A DNA stretch of 64,000 nucleotides from Cohnella zeiphila (GTDB lineage: Bacteria; Bacillota; Bacilli; Paenibacillales; Paenibacillaceae): the NCBI RefSeq assembly GCF_014212055.1, contig NZ_JACJVO010000039.1, positions 1 to 64,000 on the forward strand, given 5' to 3'. Every line of letters starts with the position of its first letter. Positions within the stretch are counted from its first letter, which is position 1. Below are positions 53,729 through 62,794 of the stretch, in pieces. Under the pieces are notes generated by a model. It was not told the DNA's origin, did not search any database, and worked only from the letters and a program-made list of their open reading frames with translations. The position numbers were made by a program, and so were the translations under genes.

Positions 53729-53760
53729 GGCAGCCATCTCCGGGCGAGTGGCTGCCTTTC
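53729..53760 (+). terminator. terminator of the decayed binding-protein gene
   Basis: Stem ggcagcca/tggctgcc (53729-53736 / 53749-53756) with TTTCGTTT behind it. Confidence 0.6.
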
Positions 53761-54051
53761 GTTTGGGAAGTGGCCGGATCGCAAGTGCTTTGCCGGTATA
53801 CGGATCGATGTTCGTAAGCGACGAGTCTACGACCGGCATGCATAGCGCGAGAACGTAACGAAACCGATCTCCTCGCAAATGGTGCCATAGGCCTGACGAA
53901 ATCGCGCAAACATTGAAATATTGAAGAATAACACCAGAAAGATTCGGATTGTCCTCTACTGCCGCAGGCGACTTAGCGTATAAGATGGAGGTGAACCGGG
54001 GCGTAGCCTGATTTTGTTCGATTTAATTGACATGGAAGGAAGCGGAAGCGA
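53761..54051. other. intergenic debris before the FAD oxidoreductase
   Basis: A minus-strand frame near 53760-53870 contains DSSLTNIDPYTGKAL, which looks protein-like but I cannot name it. No intact gene or clear promoter is seen. Confidence 0.3.
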
Positions 54052-55302
54052 ATGGTCAGTTATATGATCCAGAAGGAAGCCCCGGTCTTCGAGCGGGCCG
54101 ATATCGTCGTCGTCGGCGGAGGGCCGGCCGGTGTGGCGGCTGCGATCGCGGCGGCCCGCTGCGGGCGGAAGGTCCTGCTGCTTGAGCAATCCGGCCAATT
54201 GGGTGGCATGGGAACGCTGGCAAACGTCAGCGTCTTCATGGGCGTCGGTAACGTGACGGGCATCTATCGCGAGATCGTCTCCGAGTTCATGCCGCAGCAG
54301 CCGCTGCCGGACAATCATAAAGGGTCGATCTGGCCCCAGTACAATCCGTTCCGGCTCCGGTACTACTTGAACGAGAAACTGGAGAAGGAAGGCGTGGACG
54401 TACTGTTCCACGTCGGCTTCGTCAGCGCCGTGACGGAGCAGGGGCGGGTGAAGGCCGTTGTCGCGAATTCGCGCGAGGGACTGATCGCCTTCGAAGCTGA
54501 TGTGTTCATCGACTGTACGGGCGACGGGCGCGTCGCCATCGATGCGGGCGCCACCTACACGTCCGGTCGGGAAGGCGACGGGATGACGCAGCCAATGACG
54601 ATGATGTTCATGATGCAGGACACGGGCAGGCCGGTGAAGCTGTCGCTGCCTGAGGGCTGCCCCCGGTACGAGAGCGTGGAGGAGCTGCCGCAGGGCCGGC
54701 TGCTGCATTGGGAGCAGAGCGAGCCGGGTAATCTGCTCGTCAACATGACGCGGGTCAAGGGCAATGGCGCCAAGGTCCGGGAGGCGAGCCGCGCGGAGCG
54801 GGAAGCGCTGCGGCAGGTGTTCGCGGTCGCCGACTACCTGCAGCGCAACGGGCATGAGCAATACGTGCTGTCGCACGTGCCGGGGCAGACGGGCGTCCGG
54901 GAGACGAACCAGATCGTCGGGCACTACACGCTGAGCGAGGATGATCTGCTCGCCGGCCGGCGATTCCGCGACGTCGTGGCGCAGACGAATTATGAGATCG
55001 ACATCCACAGTCCCGACGGCAAGGCGGGCACGGACGAGCGGAAGATCGACGGCTACGACATCCCGTACCGCTGCCTAGTGCCGAAGGGCGTGGAGGGACT
55101 GCTTGTCGCGGGACGGGCCATGTCGGCCACGCACGTGGCGATGTCGTCGATGCGGGTACAGGCGACCTGCTACGGGCTCGGCCAGGCGGCCGGCATCGCC
55201 GCATCGATTGCGGCGGCGCGCGGTCTCCGGCTTCTGGATGTCGACGTGGACGATCTGCACGCCGGGTTGGCCAGCCAGAACGTGGTGTTCCAGAAGGGCT
55301 GA
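54052..55302 (+). CDS. FAD-dependent oxidoreductase (FAD_oxidored family)
   Basis: 416 residues. Rossmann dinucleotide-binding motif VVVGGGPAGVAAAIAAARCGRKVLLLEQ near residues 19-46, GGMGTLANVS next to it, and a C-terminal FAD segment VEGLLVAGRAMSATHVAMSSMRVQATCYGLGQAAGIAA near 345-382. The family (PF12831 type) is common in sugar and polysaccharide loci but its reactions are mostly unknown. ATG 54052 has ggaagg upstream. It is flanked by pseudogenes, so its original operon is likely lost. Confidence 0.85.
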   Translation: MVSYMIQKEAPVFERADIVVVGGGPAGVAAAIAAARCGRKVLLLEQSGQLGGMGTLANVSVFMGVGNVTGIYREIVSEFMPQQPLPDNHKGSIWPQYNPFRLRYYLNEKLEKEGVDVLFHVGFVSAVTEQGRVKAVVANSREGLIAFEADVFIDCTGDGRVAIDAGATYTSGREGDGMTQPMTMMFMMQDTGRPVKLSLPEGCPRYESVEELPQGRLLHWEQSEPGNLLVNMTRVKGNGAKVREASRAEREALRQVFAVADYLQRNGHEQYVLSHVPGQTGVRETNQIVGHYTLSEDDLLAGRRFRDVVAQTNYEIDIHSPDGKAGTDERKIDGYDIPYRCLVPKGVEGLLVAGRAMSATHVAMSSMRVQATCYGLGQAAGIAASIAAARGLRLLDVDVDDLHAGLASQNVVFQKG

Positions 55303-55331
55303 GCGGTTTTCACGGCACCGAATCGATAGCC

Positions 55332-55370
55332 AAGCGAAGACATGACGGCTAAGCCGCGATGTCTTCGCTT
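55332..55370 (+). terminator. hairpin after the FAD oxidoreductase
   Basis: Perfect 12-bp stem aagcgaagacat/atgtcttcgctt (55332-55343 / 55359-55370) with weak T content behind. Confidence 0.6.
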
Positions 55371-55402
55371 ATGTTGAAAGAAGCGGAAGGAGAGGGGGCG
55401 CG

Positions 55403-55966
55403 ATGTACAAGCTGGTCATCGCGGACGACGAGCCGGTCGTGCGCCAAGGCCCAAGCGCTGTGTTCGACTGGGCGACGCTCGGCATCGAGCTGGCCGGGCA
55501 GGCGGATGACGGCGATACGGGACTGGAACTGATCGAGCGCATCAAGCCGGACATCGTGCTGACGGATATTATGATGCCGGCGATGGACGGCAACCGCATG
55601 GCCAAGGCGGTCCGGGAGCAGCTCGACTTCCTCGGCCTGAAGCTGCCGACGAAACAGCCGTATCTCGTGCCGGTCGCGACAATCGACTCCGCGGAGGTGC
55701 TGGTCGGCCGCACGGAGCGCGACCGGCAGCTGCTGTTGTATGCCGTGCTGAACGTCATGCAGGAGTTAATCGACAGGCGGGCGCAAGGCTACGCCTTCGA
55801 GAACCGGACAGGGGAATACGTCGGGATCATCCAGCTCGACGAGCGCGTGGAAATGCGAGAAACAAAATTGTATGCGCTTGCAGATGCGGGCCGGAGTGAC
55901 GCCCAGTGCCTACCGAGCAGTATGCCCATTGAAAAGGAGGGTTGCCTGTGGACACGGTGCGGCTGA
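55403..55966 (+). pseudogene. internally deleted YesN-type response regulator
   Basis: The frame starts as a receiver domain (MYKLVIADDEPVVRQG ... DIVLTDIMMPAMDGNRMAKAVREQ) with phospho-acceptor aspartate, but breaks off before the beta4-beta5 half and conserved lysine. It joins at LDFLGLKLP directly to the central linker of the same family (PYLVPVATIDSAEVLVGRTERDRQLLLYAVLNVMQELI). A second break near 55845 removes nearly all of the AraC domain; its last residues GVTPSAYRAV survive in another frame at about 55885-55915. The ORF still reads 187 codons with a good start at 55403, but function is unlikely. Confidence 0.8.
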
Positions 55967-56252
55967 AGGCGATCCTAGGCGATATTGAGTAGGATACGCC
56001 AAGAAAAGTGTCGGATCGCCACCTACAGGCATTCGGCCCAGTCCTTATCATGAAGCCAGATGGGGCAATGACTGCGATCGGCGCGAAGGGGAAGGGGTGC
56101 TCTCCAGGGAGAGCGCGCTCCCGATGGGAAGCGTTCACACTGCCTCGTCGCGGTCGCGTTGAACGATTGCGAAGACGGGGCCGGCCGCCGTCGGCCACGG
56201 GCACGGAGCATCGGTAGCGGCTGCATGGCCGCGCTGACGAAAGGAGGAACGG
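55948..56252 (+). other. degraded coding remnant
   Basis: aaaaggagg precedes GTG 55948 and 14 codons (MDTVRLKAILGDIE) ending in TAG at 55990. The same frame goes on after the stop with DTPRKVSDRHLQAFGPVLIM and KPDGAMTAIG, as if one nonsense codon had cut a longer gene. I do not recognise the protein and the reading frame soon loses sense. Confidence 0.35.
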
Positions 56253-57290
56253 ATGAACATGGGGAGAGCAAGGCGAAGGCGAGGGAGAAGGGCCTTCATA
56301 GCCGCTGCCGCCGCCGCGCTGGCGGCAGCGGCGCTGTACGCGGGCATCGTATCCGCAGCGCGGTCGAATACGGGCGAGGAGCGGGGCGATGCCGTTGCTC
56401 TTATGAACGGCCAGCCGATCGTGCTCGGCCAGCTTCGTACCTATGCCGAGGTGAACTCTCTGGAACTGCACGACGCCGAGGCTGTCGAGCAGGCGGTGGA
56501 AGGCGCCGCGCACAACAAGCTGATGCAGATCGAGGCCTACAAGCGGGGGCTGACCCGCTCGGTCTCGTACGATGAGCTGCTGGCCGACATGGCGGCCGAG
56601 AACGATCGCCGTTCGCAGGATCGGGCGGCGGGGAAGGTCATCTACGGCGTGCCGACGTACAGCGAGCCGATCTATTACAGTCAGGTCATGGGCAACCTGG
56701 CGCACAGCCTGGAGAATGCGCTCGTGTCCGAAGGCGCCATTCAACCGACGGACGACAACCTGCGCCGCTTCTATGCGGCCAATCGCGATGCGTACGCCCG
56801 GGGGCAGGACGAGATCAAGCTGCTCGTGCTGAACGTGCCTGCCACGGAGGAAGGGCAGGCGCAGCTCACGGCAATCAAGGAACGGTACGAGAAGGGGGAG
56901 CCGTTCGACCGACTGTATGCGGAATACGCGGACGGGACAGCCGGCGACTCCGGCAAGGCGGGCGCGTCCGTGACCGCGGAGACGCTGACCGTCGATGAGA
57001 GCAATGCCTACGAGTTGTCCAAATACCAAGGCGAGCTGTATGAAGCGGCCGAATCGATGGCGGTGGGCGATGTACAGGTTGTCAGCGACAGTCTGGACGG
57101 CGGCATGCTGAAGCTGCTGTACTGCGCCGGGCGGAAGCCCGCGGCCTATTTGTCATTCGAGGAGGTGAAGCCGGAACTGACGCTTCGCTACGTCGACCGC
57201 GAATTCGATGGATATCTCGAGACGCTTTATCGCCAGGCCGACATTCAACACATTCAGAACGACAAATCCATACTGGAGGAACTGCAATGA
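56253..57290 (+). CDS. membrane-anchored SurA/PrsA-like peptidyl-prolyl isomerase
   Basis: 345 residues. A very basic start (MNMGRARRRRGRR) and one membrane helix (about 14-35) lack a lipobox, so it is a signal anchor with the domain outside. ALMNGQPIVLGQLRTYAEVN is a SurA-N-type chaperone start; the parvulin-like region (about 190-320) includes IKERYEKGEPFDRLYAEYA, ELYEAAESMAVGDVQVV and LSFEEVKPELTLRYVDREFDGYLETLYRQADI. It should help fold secreted proteins at the membrane surface. Its stop overlaps the start of the next gene (ATGA), so the two proteins are made together. Confidence 0.78.
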   Translation: MNMGRARRRRGRRAFIAAAAAALAAAALYAGIVSAARSNTGEERGDAVALMNGQPIVLGQLRTYAEVNSLELHDAEAVEQAVEGAAHNKLMQIEAYKRGLTRSVSYDELLADMAAENDRRSQDRAAGKVIYGVPTYSEPIYYSQVMGNLAHSLENALVSEGAIQPTDDNLRRFYAANRDAYARGQDEIKLLVLNVPATEEGQAQLTAIKERYEKGEPFDRLYAEYADGTAGDSGKAGASVTAETLTVDESNAYELSKYQGELYEAAESMAVGDVQVVSDSLDGGMLKLLYCAGRKPAAYLSFEEVKPELTLRYVDREFDGYLETLYRQADIQHIQNDKSILEELQ

Positions 57291-60200
57291 GAAGATTCCA
57301 TCGCATGCTTGCCTTGCTGCTCGTGCTGACGCTGGGGGCAGGGTCTCTGTTCGCGTCGTCCGCTTCCGTGAAGGCGGCACCGGACGTGCCGACGACGAGC
57401 ATTCCGATTCCGAACGGCGACTTCGAGACCGGCAGCGGCAGCTTCGACGTGCCCGGCAACGAAGTCGGCTCCTGGGGCGCCGCCAAGAGCAGCTACGGAA
57501 CGCCGATCTACCAGACCGCCGATCCCGTACGGCACGGCCAGCCGCACGGCGGCTTGCAATTCGCCGCCATACCGGCGGGCATGGCCGTGAAGGCGAGCAT
57601 TCAGCAGACGGTCTCCGGACTGGAAGAGGATACGAACTATGTGCTGTCTGGCTACATTCGCAACGAAGCCAGCTCGACCCGCTTCACCGTGGGCGTGCGG
57701 TATTTCGATGCATCGCATCCGGATCTCGCGGACGGTTACAAAGTCGTCTCGAACAGCCAGACGTGGACTCGCTTCGAGCTGCCGTTCAAGACGGGCGACG
57801 GCCAGACGGAAGTCGGTATTCAGGCCGTCAACAATTCCGACGGCGGCTTCGGCTACATCGACGATCTGGAGCTCGTGAAGGTATCCGCAGCCCGCGCGGC
57901 GCTCTCCGCGAAGGTGTTGGAGTCGAGCGCGCTTCGGGAAGCCGACTATACGCCAGCCAGCTGGAGCGTACTCGCCGATGCGCTGTCAACCGCCAGCGCG
58001 CTGCTGGCCGATCCGGCATCCTCCGACGAATCGCTGACGGATGCGCTTGACGCGCTGCAGACCGCGATGGACGGCTTGACCGTGCCGCCGCCGATCGAAC
58101 AGTATGTGTCCCCCGGCCATACGACGTACTACGTATCGATGAGCGACGGGGACGACAACAACGACGGGCTGTCCCCGGAGACGCCCTGGCAGACGATCGC
58201 GAAGGTGAACGCCGCGACGTTCGCGCCCGGGGATCGGCTCCTGTTCAAGTCCGGCGATGTCTGGAGCGGCGACATCCTGCGGTTGAGAGGGTCCGGCGCC
58301 GCCGGCGACCCGATCGTGGCGGGCAGCTACGGCGACGCCGACGCGAAGCCCTACATCAATGCGCAAGGGAAGACGATGACCATCTCCCATATCGGTTCGC
58401 ACGACGGCGTCCGCTGGAATACGACAAGCCCGATCCAGGAAGAGCTGTCGACGACGATCTACATGGAGAACGAGCAATACTGGGAGATCACGGGGCTGGA
58501 GATCAGCAACAGCGCCGACAGCCTGCCGGCCGCGGGTCTGCGCAACGGGATTCTCATCCGCAACGACAACGCGGGCACGCTCAACCACATTTATATCGAA
58601 GACTGCTACATTCACGACGTGCTCGGCGACAAGGCGACCAAGAGCTACTGGGGCAACGCGGGCATCCTGTACACGGTTGAATTCCGCGATCCGGCTCGGG
58701 CGCTGGAGGTGACGGGGAACGCGGACACGAAGTCCAACTTCAACGACATTCTGATCCAAGGCAATTACGTCCGCAATGTGAACCGTCAGGGCATCACCCT
58801 GAATTCGCGGCAGAACCTGCGCCCCGAGGTCGACAACCAGAACACCAAGTATTGGGGCAGCGAGGGAATCAGCGACTGGTACCCCAGCACGGGCGTCGTC
58901 ATTCGGGAAAATTACCTGGAGAACATCGGCGGCGACGGCATTCTGCCGCAGGTGACGATCGGCGCGATCACCGAGTACAACACGGTGAACGGCTTCAACC
59001 GCCGTTCGGGAGGAGCCAGCGCCGGCATCTGGGCGTGGAACGCGGACGACAGCCTGTTCCAGTTCAACGAGGCGTTCGGCGGCTATACGACGCAGGACGG
59101 ACAGGGCTATGACGTCGATTATGCGCAGACGGGCACGATTTTCCAATACAACTACTCGCATGACAACGACGGCGGATTCATGCTCATCTGCTCGCCGGCG
59201 CAGGACGGTGCCATCGTGAACGGCCGGCCGGTCGTGATGAAGACGAACGATGCGATCATCCGCTACAACGTGAGCCAGAACGAGAAGAACCGGATCTACA
59301 TGTTCAGCGGCTACTCCGACGGAACGCTGATCTATAATAATACCCATTACCAGGCGCCTTCCACCGGATCGGTCTCGCCGATCAGCTTCTGGGCGTGGGG
59401 CGGCTCGTATCCGACTTCGGTCAGCTTCTTCAACAACATCTTCCAGCTGGAAAACCCGACGGCCAACTGGGGACTGAGGGACGACAATGCCGGAGTCGAG
59501 ATGCAGAACATCGCGTTCGACTACAACATCGTCTACGGCACGCACGGCACGAACGAGCCGACGGACAAAGGCGAGCACAACGTCACGGACAAGGACCCGA
59601 TGCTCGCAGCGCCGGGCACGGGCATGACGATGGCGTCGCTCGAGGCGGGCTATCAGGCGCCCGATCTCGACGGTTACAAGCTGATGGCAGGCTCGCCGGC
59701 CATCGGAGTCGGAAAGACGATCGAGTTCGGCGCGAATACGATCGTAGAGACGCGTCACCGCGTGCTGAGCGTCGATCCGAACGCCGCGCCGGTACAAGTT
59801 CCGGAGCCCAAGGCGTCCAATGACAACAATGCGTTTTATGCGAGCAGCCGGCTGCCGGACGCCGTAAGGGGCGGCAGCGATTACTTCGGCAACACGGTTG
59901 CGTTCGCTGCGGCACCGAATATCGGCGCGTACGGCGGCCCCGGTCTGAGTAGCGGCGATAATGAAAATGGCGGCGGCAGCGACAATGGCAGCGGCAGCGG
60001 CGGCAGCGACAACGGCGGCAGTGGCAGCAGCGACAATAGCGGCGGCAACGGCGTAAGCGACAATGGCGGCGGTAGCGGAAGCAGCGACAATGGCAGCGGC
60101 AGCGGCGGCAGCGACAACGGCGGCAGCAGCGGCGGCAGCGACAATGGCGGCGGCAGTGGTAGCAGCGACAATGGCGGCGGTAGCGGAAGCAGCGACAATG

Positions 60201-60910
60201 GCAGCGGCAGCGGCGGCAGCGACAACGGCGGCAGCGACAATGGCGGTGGCAGCGGCGGCAATCCGGGAACGGTTGTGACGTCGAACCCGGGCACTAGCGT
60301 AGGAACGGAGCCGAGCAATGGCCCGGGCACGGAAACGGAAACGGGCGCGACCTTTCACGATGTGGGCGACTACGCCTGGGCAAAGGACGCGATCGTAGCG
60401 TTGGCCGCCAAAGGCATTATCAAGGGGACCGGCAACGGAAGCTTCTCGCCGGAGAAGAACGTGACGCGAGCGGACTTCGTGCTGCTGCTGGTCCGGGCGT
60501 TCGGCCTCGAGGAGGACGCGAATGCGGCTGCAGGTGACGGCGCTGGCTTCGCCGACGTCCGGCCGGGCGACTATTACTACGAGGCGCTCACGGCGGCGAA
60601 GCGGCTCAGGCTCATCCAGGGCAGCAGCGGCAACCGATTCGATCCGAAGGCGGAAATTACGCGGCAGGACATGATGGTGCTGCTCGAGCGGGTGCTGCGC
60701 TTTGCCGGGAAGCTGCCGGCTGCGGACGCGGAGGACAGTCTTGACGGATTCAAGGACGCCGGGCAAGTGTCGGCGTACGCGGAGGCGAGCGTGCGCACGC
60801 TCATGCAGGCCGGCATTATCCAGGGCAACGGTGGTATGCTCAATCCGCTGGGCAAGGCGACCCGTGCGGAAGCGGCTGTCAGCCTGTATAAGGCGCTGAC
60901 CGAGCTGTAA
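57287..60910 (+). CDS. S-layer-anchored right-handed beta-helix protein
   Basis: 1207 residues. Signal peptide (cut near residue 31, SVKAA), a carbohydrate-binding-module-like jelly roll (about 36-197, IPNGDFETGSGSFDVPGNEVGSWG), a FIVAR helical module (about 198-265), a parallel beta-helix (about 275-880, starting YYVSMSDGDDNNDGLSPETPWQTIAKVN), a Gly/Ser/Asp/Asn-rich linker (about 890-990), and three SLH domains (about 1023-1207, FHDVGDYAWAKDAIVALAAKGIIKGTGNGSFSPEKNVTRADF). The SLH modules bind pyruvylated wall polymer. The helix could be a polysaccharide lyase or glycosidase, but I cannot assign a family. It is translationally coupled to the foldase gene. Confidence 0.85.
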   Translation: MRRFHRMLALLLVLTLGAGSLFASSASVKAAPDVPTTSIPIPNGDFETGSGSFDVPGNEVGSWGAAKSSYGTPIYQTADPVRHGQPHGGLQFAAIPAGMAVKASIQQTVSGLEEDTNYVLSGYIRNEASSTRFTVGVRYFDASHPDLADGYKVVSNSQTWTRFELPFKTGDGQTEVGIQAVNNSDGGFGYIDDLELVKVSAARAALSAKVLESSALREADYTPASWSVLADALSTASALLADPASSDESLTDALDALQTAMDGLTVPPPIEQYVSPGHTTYYVSMSDGDDNNDGLSPETPWQTIAKVNAATFAPGDRLLFKSGDVWSGDILRLRGSGAAGDPIVAGSYGDADAKPYINAQGKTMTISHIGSHDGVRWNTTSPIQEELSTTIYMENEQYWEITGLEISNSADSLPAAGLRNGILIRNDNAGTLNHIYIEDCYIHDVLGDKATKSYWGNAGILYTVEFRDPARALEVTGNADTKSNFNDILIQGNYVRNVNRQGITLNSRQNLRPEVDNQNTKYWGSEGISDWYPSTGVVIRENYLENIGGDGILPQVTIGAITEYNTVNGFNRRSGGASAGIWAWNADDSLFQFNEAFGGYTTQDGQGYDVDYAQTGTIFQYNYSHDNDGGFMLICSPAQDGAIVNGRPVVMKTNDAIIRYNVSQNEKNRIYMFSGYSDGTLIYNNTHYQAPSTGSVSPISFWAWGGSYPTSVSFFNNIFQLENPTANWGLRDDNAGVEMQNIAFDYNIVYGTHGTNEPTDKGEHNVTDKDPMLAAPGTGMTMASLEAGYQAPDLDGYKLMAGSPAIGVGKTIEFGANTIVETRHRVLSVDPNAAPVQVPEPKASNDNNAFYASSRLPDAVRGGSDYFGNTVAFAAAPNIGAYGGPGLSSGDNENGGGSDNGSGSGGSDNGGSGSSDNSGGNGVSDNGGGSGSSDNGSGSGGSDNGGSSGGSDNGGGSGSSDNGGGSGSSDNGSGSGGSDNGGSDNGGGSGGNPGTVVTSNPGTSVGTEPSNGPGTETETGATFHDVGDYAWAKDAIVALAAKGIIKGTGNGSFSPEKNVTRADFVLLLVRAFGLEEDANAAAGDGAGFADVRPGDYYYEALTAAKRLRLIQGSSGNRFDPKAEITRQDMMVLLERVLRFAGKLPAADAEDSLDGFKDAGQVSAYAEASVRTLMQAGIIQGNGGMLNPLGKATRAEAAVSLYKALTEL
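59960..60261 (+). repeat. tandem repeat encoding the (SDNGGGSG)n linker
   Basis: Imperfect copies of ggcagcgacaatggcggc, all in frame, link the beta-helix to the SLH domains. A 67-base block is repeated exactly (60061-60127 and 60169-60235, offset 108 bases or 36 codons), which shows recent duplication inside the array. Confidence 0.85.
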
Positions 60911-60916
60911 AACGTG

Positions 60917-60955
60917 AAGCAAGCTCCCGGACCCGGTCCGGAGGGCTTGCTTTTC
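60917..60955 (+). terminator. intrinsic terminator after the SLH protein gene
   Basis: Stem aagcaagctcc/gggcttgctt region (60917-60926 / 60943-60952, one T-G) with inner cggacc/ggtccg, followed by TTTT. Confidence 0.8.
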
Positions 60956-60975
60956 TGACATTGGCGTACCCAGCG

Positions 60976-61135
60976 AAGCAAGCATCTTCGAGCCGGTGAA
61001 AGCCCGGTTGGGGGGAGGGGCCAAGCCCCCGTGTAGCTAGGTGCGGAGAAGCGTATCGACGAAAGTGCCTGTCGGAGACAGGGCGATCGACATACCAGGT
61101 CGCAACCTGAAGAGCGGATGGATCGGTTATTTTCA
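60976..61135 (+). other. structured non-coding stretch, possible group II intron remnant
   Basis: GAGCCGG-TGAAAG-CCCGGTT at about 60990-61010 resembles group II domain V (GAGCC, GAAA loop, CGGTT) but is about ten bases too short. Further paired segments follow (cctgtc/gacagg, aggt/acct, and gtatcga with tcgacatac). No intron-encoded reverse transcriptase is present. The assignment is weak. Confidence 0.25.
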
Positions 61136-61398
61136 AGAAGAAGGTGTATAATACGCTAAAATTAGGGATACCGGAGTGGCAGGCTTGCCAATGGGGGAAC
61201 GCCAGACCGGGCTACTGGCGGATAGCCGGAAGCGCAGTGCTGAATCGCTCTGTAACAAACGAAGGCTCGCACAGGCAGGGAATTATCGACTTTCCTGGGC
61301 TGTACGAGCGCATGCGTCCATCGCACTCCAGCGGCTGAAACGCCGTATTGGCGTGGAATGTCGGTTACTCAACGAACGGGGAGCCTCCCATCCAATCT
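61136..61398. other. intergenic stretch downstream of the cyclophilin gene
   Basis: A TATAAT at 61147-61152 lacks a clear -35 box. Downstream, cgccag/ctggcg (about 61200-61219) and other small inverted repeats suggest structure. No gene is recognisable. Confidence 0.3.
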
Positions 61399-62046
61399 TC
61401 ACGGCGACTTCTTCGGCTCCGGATAGTCGACGCCGAGCGTATCCACGGTTACTTTTTTCATAACCGGCGGGGTATTCGGGCGATCGTTCTCGTCGCGAGG
61501 CAACGCAACGATCTCATCGACGACGTCCATGCCTTCCGTCACTTTGCCGAATGTTGCGTAGAGTCCGTCCAACGACGGATATGCATCCGCTACAACGATA
61601 AAGAACTGCGAACCGGCGGTGTCCGGTTCGTTCGTCCGCGCCATGGACAAGACTCCTCGCGTGTGGAGCAGATTGTTCTTAAATCCGTTTTGAGTGAATT
61701 CTCCTGGAATGCTGTAGCCCGGTCCGCCTGTTCCCGTGCCGTCGGGATCTCCTCCCTGGATCATAAACCCGGGAATGATCCGGTGGAAAATCGTCCCGTC
61801 GTAAAAACCTTTTTTAATGAGCGAAATGAAGTTGTTGACGGTATTCGGCGCGACTTCCGGGTAAAGCTCCGCCTTGATCGTCTTGCCATTGTCCATTTCG
61901 ATCGTCACGACGGGATGCTTGGCGTTCGGATCGACGCCTCCGGACGATGCCGAAGATTTGTCGTTCTTTCCTCCGCATGCGGAGACGGCAAGCATTACGA
62001 GAGCGAGCGCCGCGAGCAAAAGTAGCTGGCGTGAACGGTAGTGCAT
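61399..62046 (-). CDS. cyclophilin-type peptidyl-prolyl isomerase, lipoprotein
   Basis: 215 residues. Signal peptide with lipobox AVSAC, lipidated cysteine 24, and a short charged/serine linker. The cyclophilin domain shows APNTVNNFISLIKKGFYDGTIFHRIIPGFMIQGGDPDGTGTGGPGYSI with the catalytic arginine in FHRIIPGFMIQGGD, and SQFFIV and DGLYATFGKV later. It isomerises prolyl bonds of proteins at the outer membrane face. ATG 62046 is chosen since aaggagg is 10 bases upstream; the ORF extends 10 codons further but over that site. It is transcribed away from the S10 operon. Confidence 0.93.
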   Translation of the reverse strand: MHYRSRQLLLLAALALVMLAVSACGGKNDKSSASSGGVDPNAKHPVVTIEMDNGKTIKAELYPEVAPNTVNNFISLIKKGFYDGTIFHRIIPGFMIQGGDPDGTGTGGPGYSIPGEFTQNGFKNNLLHTRGVLSMARTNEPDTAGSQFFIVVADAYPSLDGLYATFGKVTEGMDVVDEIVALPRDENDRPNTPPVMKKVTVDTLGVDYPEPKKSP

Positions 62047-62081
62047 ACTGAGTATTCCTCCTTGTACGAGATCCAATCAGC

Positions 62082-62090
62082 ATCATAGCA
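62082..62090 (-). promoter_or_regulatory. extended -10 promoter of the cyclophilin gene
   Basis: Minus strand TGC-TATGAT, an extended -10 element, 36 bases before the start codon. The -35 region is weak, as often with extended -10 promoters. Confidence 0.55.
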
Positions 62091-62258
62091 CAAGGAAGCT
62101 GCTGAAATCCATTCGCACGGCGGTCCGAACAATGCGAGGGCGGTTCGGATTTATCGCGTTTCTTCTATGCGTTTCTTCTATTATATATATGTCTCTGAGA
62201 CATCCGGCCGACTGTTTGAAAACAATTCGGATCATTTTCAAAAAAGGGTAACTTTTTG

Positions 62259-62287
62259 TTGCTTTTGCTTAGGCGGATCGCTATAAT
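62259..62287 (+). promoter_or_regulatory. promoter of the S10 ribosomal operon
   Basis: TTGCTT (62259-62264), 17 bases, TATAAT (62282-62287). It leaves a leader of about 145 bases before rpsJ; no terminator is visible in it. The 170 bases upstream to the cyclophilin promoter are AT-rich with no gene. Confidence 0.8.
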
Positions 62288-62374
62288 AGTGAATGTTGGT
62301 CTGTGACTGTGCGATGATGCGGGAGGTTGCCGACACACCCGGCCCCTTTGCCATAGGGCGGCAGATGGGAGTAA

Positions 62375-62746
<372 letters not shown>

Positions 62747-62794
62747 TAAGAAAACCAATCAGTTGTGGATAACGAAAGGAAAAGAGGTGTCAAC

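Noticed and set aside
59960-60261. CRISPR array
   Set aside because: The repeats are in-frame, imperfect, 18-24 bases without unique spacers, and encode a glycine/serine linker.
61144-61463. Small plus-strand ORFs downstream of the cyclophilin gene
   Set aside because: No ribosome sites, no conserved-looking sequence, and one overlaps the 3' end of the minus-strand gene.
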